A DNA stretch of 6,222 nucleotides from Thermoplasmatota archaeon. Lineage in GTDB: Archaea; Thermoplasmatota; Penumbrarchaeia; Penumbrarchaeales; Penumbrarchaeaceae. Location: contig JAUVLN010000140.1 in assembly GCA_030600725.1 (NCBI GenBank), positions 1 to 6,222 on the forward strand, in the 5' to 3' direction. The notes beneath the pieces are model-generated. The model did not search any database, had not been told where the DNA came from, and worked only from the letters and a program-made list of their open reading frames with translations. A program made the position numbers and the translations under genes. Positions 1-4,617 of this stretch are shown here, piece by piece. Position 1 is the first letter of the stretch. Each line of letters starts with the position of its first letter.

Positions 1-2799
1 CAGCAATGTTATCTTCGGACCATCGATGTCCATCGTTGTGTAGGTGGAGGCGGAAGGCGCGGAGACCCATCCGAGAGCATCCCTTGCCTGGACCTTGAAA
101 TAGTAGGTGTTGTAGGCGGTCAGGTCCGAGATGTCCATGGAGAGGCCATCGGTCCAGGATGTCTCCCTGATCGGGTCTCCCGTCTCATTCTCGAAAACCT
201 GTACCTTGTATTCTATTCCGGTCCCTGCGGGGTCGAAGACCCCTTCCCATCCGATCCTCACGTCGGTCCCGCCCGAATATCTGGGCAGGTCGATTATCAC
301 GGGCACCTCCGGAGCGGTGGTGTCAACAATGGTCCTGAGGGAATTCCCCCATCCCGAGAGCTGTTCAAAGTCATCTCTGGACCTGACCCTGATGTAGTAG
401 ATGCCGTCATCGAGTGGATAGCTGTAGATCGACAGGTCTGACCTGGTGTCGGCCAGGCGCCAGGCGTCGATATCGAAGACCCTGTAATTGGTGTCTGTGA
501 GCCAGGGTGACTCCATGACATTCTGTGAGAACATAATGTCGGTCGCCCACTGCACCTGGTACTCCACAAGGCCTCCGTTGTCGTCCGTGGATGGCCCCCA
601 TTCCACCTTGAAGATACCCCCGTCCTGATACTCATCGATAGGGACGAGGTTGGGAATGGAGGGGCCGGTGGAATCCTGCATTGAGTGGACCATGGCAGAT
701 ACTATCTCATTTCCGGCCCTGTCGTAGGCCACAACCTCGTAGTAGTATGTGGTTCCATCGGAGAGGCCTGGAACGTCGAAGGTGATATCGGCCGTGTGGA
801 CCGTGAATGCAACTCCAACCCTGTCGGGGCTGGTATAGACGTTCAGGACGTAATGGTCCAGGCCGGAAAGCCCATCCGTGGAATTGGACCACGTGACCGT
901 TGTGGTCCTCCCCCCAGAGTATTCGTCCAGGGCTTCCAGGACCGGCAGTGTCGGAGGTGTTGCGTCAATCGTGGTGGATATGATCTCCTCCGCCCCTGGA
1001 TTTCCCAGGTTGTCGTAGGATAGGACCTTTATGAACCATTTCGTATCCGGGGTCAGTCCGGTGAGCTGGAAGCTCTGTCCAAGAACATCGTCCCTGGAAT
1101 GGACCTCGGTCAGGAACAGACCGTCGGTGGACCACATCACCTTGTAATGGTCCACGCCGCTTCCATCGTCCTCTGCGCCCTCCCATTCCACGTTCACGGT
1201 CCCCGCTGGCAGATATTCCATCAGCGGCATGAGGCCGAGCTCTCCCGGCCCCCTGTGGTCCTGGATGGACCACTCCACCTCGGACCAATCCGATTCATAG
1301 TGGAACTCGTCGACCGCCTGCACCCTCGCATAGTACTTGACGTCGTCATCCAGCCCATCGAAGTATGCGTATGTCTGGTCCGTGTCTATGTCGGATACGA
1401 TGGTCCCTCCCTGGAAATCCTCGGTGGTTGCAACCTGTATTTTGTAATGGTGTACCCCAACTCCCTCATCCACGGCAGGATGCCATGAGAACGTGTTCGC
1501 CTCGCCTTTGGTATAAGGGGGCTCGTTCAACATTACCGGGATCGTGGGTGGGTCCGCATCGCTTGTTGTATGTGTGATCGGGGCCCAGGAAGAGTAATGC
1601 TCCAGTTTGTCAGAGGCGACCACCGTGATATAATATTTTGTTCCCGAGATCATCGATATCGGTTGAGATGTTATTGGATGGGTCACAATGTAATCGACCT
1701 CATCAAGGAAATCCGGGGTCGTTGCGGTTGCAACAATGTATTCATCTACTCCAGACGTTGAATCAGATGATTTAAGCCATTGGATGTTTGTGGATGTCCC
1801 ATTGGTGTACTCCGGCAGATCGAAGATCACCGGAGTCGTTGGCGGGGTCCGGTCGATTGTTGTACTCACAGCGGAAGACCATGATGAGGTGTATCCCAGA
1901 CCATCCTTCGCTCTGACCTTGAAGTAATAGGTTGCCCCATCCCCAAGGCCGGTAATGGTCTGGGATGTTGAACTGGTCCATGGGTGGGCTATATAAGGTT
2001 CTGCTGCGGAAGCATCAGTGAACATACCAGTTTGATATTGAACGCCCCCGTAGCTCCCTCCGGAAGGTTGATCCGTTGAAGAATATGAAAACGTCACCTG
2101 CTGGCTGGCCGTATATTGACATAGAGAACCAACCGTTGGCACTGTTGGAGCTGATTGATCCACCTGAAGGGTGAGATATGAGTGATAACCACCAGAAAAT
2201 GAATTAACATAATATAGCGTATCCGCGGTATAATAACGATCATAAAAACCAAAGAACAGATACTCATCCCCATCTGCGATCTTCTGCATCATCACCGACC
2301 TCGTGGAAGATGAAAGGGTCAGGGAGTATGTGTTAGTTGAGCTTGAGACCGAGATATCACCGCAGTAGTGATCGGATCCGATCGCATTGTATATATCCTG
2401 AGCAGTATCGGTTCTGGGATCCGCATCCAGTAATCTGACACGGCAAGGTATGGTTGAGGCTCCAGTAGTTCCATACTTATATATCCCCAGATTCAACGTT
2501 GCGCTGTTCAGATATACATCGTCATCCAACGAACTTACGGGGATTCCGATCCATCCCCGATAAAATTGAGTGCCATCATAATATCCAAAATAATTGTTAA
2601 AATCTGAATATTTTAAATATGTTGATGAAGGTGAATAGTAAAAGATATACCCGCATCTGTAGCTGGAGTAGTAACTTGAGTTCAATGAAATACTCTGCCA
2701 TGCATCGGCCTCCTCCTCTATCGGGGCCCACACTATCAACGAGACCGCAAGCAGTGACAGGCAGACTATGAACGGAGCTATCTTTAATCTTTCAGACAT
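1..2799 (-). CDS. Giant secreted surface protein with fibronectin type III-like repeats (3' end outside window)
   Basis: The minus-strand frame is open for 933 codons from the ATG at 2799 to the left edge with no stop, so the C-terminus is missing. Residues 1-25 form a signal peptide: Arg/Lys near the start, then a hydrophobic core (about 8-24). Residues 33-212 are a Tyr/Ser/Thr-rich beta domain with Cys49, Cys119 and Cys146; the stretch around 79-106 (YRGWIGIPVSSL, then LNSATLNL) resembles the beta-sandwich (DNRLRE-like) modules of archaeal and bacterial surface proteins, a weak resemblance only. From residue 214 onward, fibronectin type III-like repeats follow, each opening with a D-x-x-x-P-x-x-x motif and carrying a T-Y-Y-x-x-V-x-A-x-D type strand. 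The start is chosen because GGAGGG lies 7 nt upstream; the ATG four bases earlier meets a stop after three codons. The likely role is cell-surface adhesion or a structural envelope component. Any C-terminal membrane anchor would lie outside the window. Confidence 0.9.
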   Translation of the reverse strand, partial: MSERLKIAPFIVCLSLLAVSLIVWAPIEEEADAWQSISLNSSYYSSYRCGYIFYYSPSSTYLKYSDFNNYFGYYDGTQFYRGWIGIPVSSLDDDVYLNSATLNLGIYKYGTTGASTIPCRVRLLDADPRTDTAQDIYNAIGSDHYCGDISVSSSTNTYSLTLSSSTRSVMMQKIADGDEYLFFGFYDRYYTADTLYYVNSFSGGYHSYLTLQVDQSAPTVPTVGSLCQYTASQQVTFSYSSTDQPSGGSYGGVQYQTGMFTDASAAEPYIAHPWTSSTSQTITGLGDGATYYFKVRAKDGLGYTSSWSSAVSTTIDRTPPTTPVIFDLPEYTNGTSTNIQWLKSSDSTSGVDEYIVATATTPDFLDEVDYIVTHPITSQPISMISGTKYYITVVASDKLEHYSSWAPITHTTSDADPPTIPVMLNEPPYTKGEANTFSWHPAVDEGVGVHHYKIQVATTEDFQGGTIVSDIDTDQTYAYFDGLDDDVKYYARVQAVDEFHYESDWSEVEWSIQDHRGPGELGLMPLMEYLPAGTVNVEWEGAEDDGSGVDHYKVMWSTDGLFLTEVHSRDDVLGQSFQLTGLTPDTKWFIKVLSYDNLGNPGAEEIISTTIDATPPTLPVLEALDEYSGGRTTTVTWSNSTDGLSGLDHYVLNVYTSPDRVGVAFTVHTADITFDVPGLSDGTTYYYEVVAYDRAGNEIVSAMVHSMQDSTGPSIPNLVPIDEYQDGGIFKVEWGPSTDDNGGLVEYQVQWATDIMFSQNVMESPWLTDTNYRVFDIDAWRLADTRSDLSIYSYPLDDGIYYIRVRSRDDFEQLSGWGNSLRTIVDTTAPEVPVIIDLPRYSGGTDVRIGWEGVFDPAGTGIEYKVQVFENETGDPIRETSWTDGLSMDISDLTAYNTYYFKVQARDALGWVSAPSASTYTTMDIDGPKITLL
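28..2160 (-). repeat. Tandem fibronectin type III-like domain array
   Basis: Seven complete protein repeats and the start of an eighth lie in the surface gene. Their first Asp codons begin at minus-strand positions 2160, 1854, 1560, 1260, 966, 675, 324 and 30 (residues 214, 316, 414, 514, 612, 709, 826 and 924). Repeat lengths are 102, 98, 100, 98, 97, 117 and 98 residues. Shared features are the opening motif (for example DRTPPTTPV, DATPPTLPV, DTTAPEVPV), an EY-x-x-G turn about 13 residues in, a V-x-W strand, G-x-x-x-Y, and T-Y-Y-F-K-V-x-A-x-D near the end. The conservation is at protein level; the DNA copies are diverged, so this is not a recent DNA duplication. The sixth repeat (675..325) has about 19 extra residues. 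Confidence 0.85.
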
Positions 2800-2806
2800 C
2801 CATTAT

Positions 2807-2812
2807 CCCTCC
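2807..2812 (-). promoter_or_regulatory. Shine-Dalgarno site of the surface protein gene
   Basis: GGAGGG on the minus strand lies 7 nt before the ATG at 2799. It decides between two nearby ATGs: the one at 2803 has only a 3-nt spacing and hits TGA after three codons. Confidence 0.75.
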
Positions 2813-2827
2813 AAACGAAGTGGCCTA

Positions 2828-2848
2828 AAACCGAACATCCATCGGTTT
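2828..2848. promoter_or_regulatory. Perfect 7-bp inverted repeat, candidate operator
   Basis: AAACCGA (2828-2834) and TCGGTTT (2842-2848) are exact reverse complements around a 7-nt spacer, ACATCCA. The centre-to-centre arm distance of 14 bp would be compatible with a dimeric repressor. The site sits just downstream of the candidate minus-strand TATA box and over the predicted transcription start of the surface gene, where repressor binding or a leader hairpin could act. The function is inferred from position only. Confidence 0.35.
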
Positions 2849-2853
2849 CCCGG

Positions 2854-2862
2854 TATTAAATT
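2854..2862 (-). promoter_or_regulatory. Candidate TATA box for the surface protein gene
   Basis: Minus-strand AATTTAATA would place transcription start near 2832, giving a leader of about 33 nt that contains the Shine-Dalgarno site. A second TATA-like element, CTTAAATAG on the minus strand at 2885-2893, is nearly symmetric (CTATTTAAG on the plus strand) and could serve either direction. No experimental start is known, so the choice is inference. Confidence 0.35.
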
Positions 2863-2943
2863 GCTATGTTGCGCGATTAATAGGCTATTTAAGCAGGAGA
2901 TCCGGCCGGTTCCATGTGATCGATCCGGCTTTATTATGTCCGG

Positions 2944-2951
2944 TTTTATAA
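2944..2951 (+). promoter_or_regulatory. Candidate TATA box for the grpE-like gene
   Basis: TTTTATAA matches the archaeal TATA consensus. A start about 25 nt downstream, near 2973, would give a leader of about 29 nt before the ATG at 3002. It lies within the longer open frame that begins further upstream, which argues that the upstream in-frame ATGs are not used. Other AT-rich elements at 2885-2893 and 2930-2937 are alternatives. Confidence 0.45.
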
Positions 2952-2982
2952 GGAAGGAAGTTCATAACTCATATGTGGGGAA

Positions 2983-2998
2983 ATACCCAGTGGGGTAT
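2983..2998 (+). promoter_or_regulatory. 6-bp inverted repeat just upstream of the grpE-like start
   Basis: ATACCC, loop AGTG, GGGTAT form a perfect 6-bp stem with a 4-nt loop ending 3 nt before the ATG at 3002. In RNA it could fold across the ribosome entry region; as DNA it could be an operator just downstream of the predicted transcription start. No stronger Shine-Dalgarno site is visible here; only the G-run at 2992-2995 could serve. Confidence 0.3.
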
Positions 2999-3001
2999 CT
3001 T

Positions 3002-3937
3002 ATGGATCCGGAGAAACTGACCGAGGACATGAAGGACGACATATGGATACGGGATGAGTATTCATGCCGTTTCTGCGGGGATACGATCGCCCGCCACGAG
3101 CTTACCGTCACCTTTCTCGTCCCCCTTGACAAAGGCGGTACCAGATCCCTTGCAAACGTCGTCTCAAAATGCCAAAAGTGCATACGGGAAGGCGTGATAC
3201 GGCCCATATCGGATGGGGAGGAGAGGAACGTCATGAACCTCATGAGGGACCTGCTCGCCGTGGAGCATCCCAAGGAGGACATGGAGCTCGAACGTGACTT
3301 CGAGGAGGAGGTCAAGGATCTCAACTACCGTCTGATATCCCTCACGGAGGAGAACCGCTCCCTGATGGATGAAATGGATAAAAAGACCTCCCTGGCCATC
3401 GCATACAAGAAGAAGTTGGAGCGGTCCCAGCACGATTACGACAACCTCAAGAGGCGTCAAAGCGGCGATGTGGAGATGAGGGTCAAGAACGGCCTGAAGG
3501 ACCTGGTGATGGGTATTATCGAGACCGTGGACAACATGGAACGTGGGATGGCCGAAGCCGGGAAGCTGGATGATAGCAGGGAGATATCCTCCCTCATCAG
3601 CGGGATGAACCTGACGCTCAAGTCCCTTCTTCAAACGCTGAAGAATAACGATGTCAAGAGGATCGATCCGCTGGGGAAACCGTTCGACCCGAAGGTCCAT
3701 GAGGCTCTGAAGACGAGGGTTGAGGAACGGGCTTTCGAGAACACGGTTATTGAAGTTGAATCGGCAGGATACATACTGGGTGATTCGCTCCTTCGACCAG
3801 CAAAGGTGGTCGTCTCAAAGGGAGGTAGAAAACGGCCAAGGCCGGAGGAGGATGTGGAATGGGACGAGGAGGAGGACCTATGGGGGGACCTGGCAAAGGA
3901 CCTTGAGGAGGAGATGGAATGGGAGGAAGATGAGTAG
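3002..3937 (+). CDS. grpE: GrpE nucleotide exchange factor fused to an N-terminal degenerate HNH-type zinc module
   Basis: The protein is 311 residues from the ATG at 3002. GrpE releases ADP from DnaK (Hsp70) in the cytoplasm. Residues 215-272 hold the GrpE beta domain and match the family signature: F228-D-P, H233, A235, then G256-Y, D261, L264-R265 and A267-x-V269. Residues about 94-165 are a Glu/Lys-rich helix typical of the GrpE dimer coiled coil, and NLKRRQ resembles the usual Y-x-N-x-x-K-R region. Residues 10-60 resemble an HNH domain: IRDEYSCRFCG, then LVPLDKGG, LANVV and CQKC, with Cys22, Cys25, Cys57 and Cys60 as likely zinc ligands. The usual catalytic Asp-His pair is Thr37-Phe38, so nuclease activity is unlikely. 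The C-terminus (282-311) is strongly acidic. The frame is open from 2768 and an in-frame ATG lies at 2936, but those starts precede the TATA box, and 2768 also overlaps the divergent gene. GTG at 2990 is another possible start. GrpE is usually about 170-210 residues, so this is long. Confidence 0.9.
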   Translation: MDPEKLTEDMKDDIWIRDEYSCRFCGDTIARHELTVTFLVPLDKGGTRSLANVVSKCQKCIREGVIRPISDGEERNVMNLMRDLLAVEHPKEDMELERDFEEEVKDLNYRLISLTEENRSLMDEMDKKTSLAIAYKKKLERSQHDYDNLKRRQSGDVEMRVKNGLKDLVMGIIETVDNMERGMAEAGKLDDSREISSLISGMNLTLKSLLQTLKNNDVKRIDPLGKPFDPKVHEALKTRVEERAFENTVIEVESAGYILGDSLLRPAKVVVSKGGRKRPRPEEDVEWDEEEDLWGDLAKDLEEEMEWEEDE

Positions 3938-3944
3938 ATCCAGA

Positions 3945-4226
3945 TCACTTAGAGTCCTTTTTCTTTTTTGAACTCCTCTTGAAGAGAAGGATCGTTCCGC
4001 CCTTTATCTCCACCACGGTTGCCTTGATCCTGTGAGCCAGATCCTCGATATCCTCCTTCCAGCCGGACGGGGGGCCCATTGATCGAAGCATCTTCACCTT
4101 GATGAGCTCGCGGTCCTCAAGCTGCGCTCTGATCTCCGAATCCATATTCTCCGTAAGTCCCGATTTTCCAACGATAACGGTGGGTTTGATCGAGTGCCCT
4201 TTCCTGATCAGCTCACTTCTCTCCAT
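3945..4226 (-). CDS. yhbY: YhbY-family CRM-domain RNA-binding protein
   Basis: This 93-residue protein matches the single-domain CRM (YhbY) family along its whole length, which binds RNA and in bacteria associates with pre-50S ribosomal particles. Visible marks are the opening helix (LIRKGHSIKP), the V-I-V-G-K-S-G-L-T strand and loop with the family GxxG motif at residues 20-23, the helix D29-L36, ELIKVKML (40-47), and a closing strand GGTILLFKR (76-84). It ends in a Lys-rich tail (84-93) that could add nonspecific RNA contacts. It starts inside the last codons of rnp4, with GGAGG 6 nt upstream, so the two genes are co-transcribed and probably translationally coupled. Its stop lies 7 nt from the stop of the convergent grpE-like gene. 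The family assignment is firm; the precise archaeal role is inferred. Confidence 0.92.
   Translation of the reverse strand: MERSELIRKGHSIKPTVIVGKSGLTENMDSEIRAQLEDRELIKVKMLRSMGPPSGWKEDIEDLAHRIKATVVEIKGGTILLFKRSSKKKKDSK
3958..3969 (+). terminator. Poly-T terminator of the grpE-like gene
   Basis: Five Ts, a C and six Ts begin 20 nt after the stop codon at 3935-3937, matching U-tract termination in archaea. The tract lies inside the 3' end of the convergent yhbY-like gene, where the opposite strand encodes its Lys-rich tail. No hairpin precedes it. Confidence 0.5.
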
Positions 4227-4566
4227 TCGATTCCTCCATGACCTTCAGTGGTTTGAACGGAAATCTACGGACCTCCCCGCAGTCAAGGCAGGTCACGATC
4301 CTGCGCCCGTCGTGAATGCGGACCCTGGCGTTCAAACCCGGGATCAGCGGGGACATGCAGACCTTGCATGTGGATCTTTTCAGATGCCGGGGGATCCTCC
4401 TTGTGGTCCTCATGGAGATCCTCCTGGCCATCGTCGTATATTTCCTTGCCCTATCGAGGTCGCCGGACCTGAGGCTGTCGAATGACAGCTCGTAAAGCCT
4501 CTGTATTCTCTCCCCGGCCACAGAGAGCAGGAGTGGGTGCTTCTTACCACGTCCGGTACGGCGCAT
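4213..4566 (-). CDS. rnp4: Ribonuclease P protein component 4 (Rpp21/Rpr2 family)
   Basis: This 117-residue protein is a subunit of archaeal RNase P, which removes the 5' leader of precursor tRNAs; Rnp4 pairs with Rnp1 (Rpp29) on the specificity domain of the RNA in characterised archaeal enzymes. The N-terminal helices carry ERIQRLYELS and the family motif A-R-K-Y-T-T-M-A-R-R-I (about 40-50). They are followed by a basic stretch, RRIPRHLKRSTC, and a zinc ribbon with Cys67, Cys70, Cys93 and Cys96 (CKVC and CLDC). P-G-L-N-A-R-V-R between them is also typical. Length and all four zinc ligands are normal, so it should be functional. The ATG at 4566 lies about 26 nt from the centre of a good TATA box and lacks a Shine-Dalgarno site, suggesting a leaderless mRNA. 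It overlaps yhbY by 14 nt and is first in that unit. Confidence 0.95.
   Translation of the reverse strand: MRRTGRGKKHPLLLSVAGERIQRLYELSFDSLRSGDLDRARKYTTMARRISMRTTRRIPRHLKRSTCKVCMSPLIPGLNARVRIHDGRRIVTCLDCGEVRRFPFKPLKVMEESNGEK
4233..4237 (-). promoter_or_regulatory. Shine-Dalgarno site of yhbY inside rnp4
   Basis: Minus-strand GGAGG lies 6 nt before the yhbY ATG at 4226 and is embedded in the Met-Glu-Glu codons near the end of rnp4. It fixes the yhbY start and indicates coupled translation. Confidence 0.75.
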
Positions 4567-4586
4567 CAGGCGTTGATGAGGGACCC

Positions 4587-4598
4587 ATTATTTAAAAA
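4587..4598 (-). promoter_or_regulatory. TATA box of the rnp4-yhbY unit
   Basis: Minus-strand TTTTTAAATAAT contains the archaeal core TTTAAATA (4596-4589). Its centre is about 26 nt from the rnp4 ATG, so transcription would begin at or within a base or two of the start codon. This makes rnp4 an expected leaderless gene. Confidence 0.65.
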
Positions 4599-4601
4599 GA
4601 A
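4594..4601 (-). terminator. Possible T-rich terminator of the upstream surface gene, overlapping the rnp4 TATA box
   Basis: Minus-strand TTCTTTTT lies about 17 nt after the stop codon of the surface protein gene (4620-4618). The tract is short and shares its last bases with the rnp4 TATA box, so termination here is plausible but unproven. Confidence 0.3.
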
Positions 4602-4617
4602 CCGTACCCCGGATCGC

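Noticed and set aside
131..1981. Several short open frames of 60-130 codons on both strands in the left part
   Set aside because: All lie in other frames of the long open surface protein gene, carry no recognisable domain, and have no ribosome sites; the real frame is continuous with clear repeat structure.
28..2160. Repeat array as a possible CRISPR or DNA satellite
   Set aside because: Spacing is about 294 nt and conservation is only at the protein level, as expected for tandem fibronectin type III-like domains.
2768..3001. N-terminal extension of the GrpE fusion from the ATGs at 2768 or 2936
   Set aside because: The start at 2768 would overlap the coding start of the divergent surface gene, both ATGs precede the best TATA box, neither has a Shine-Dalgarno site, and the translated extension shows no domain character.
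3065..3181. Active homing or restriction HNH endonuclease
   Set aside because: The catalytic Asp-His is replaced by Thr-Phe, and there is no intron, intein or modification gene next to it.
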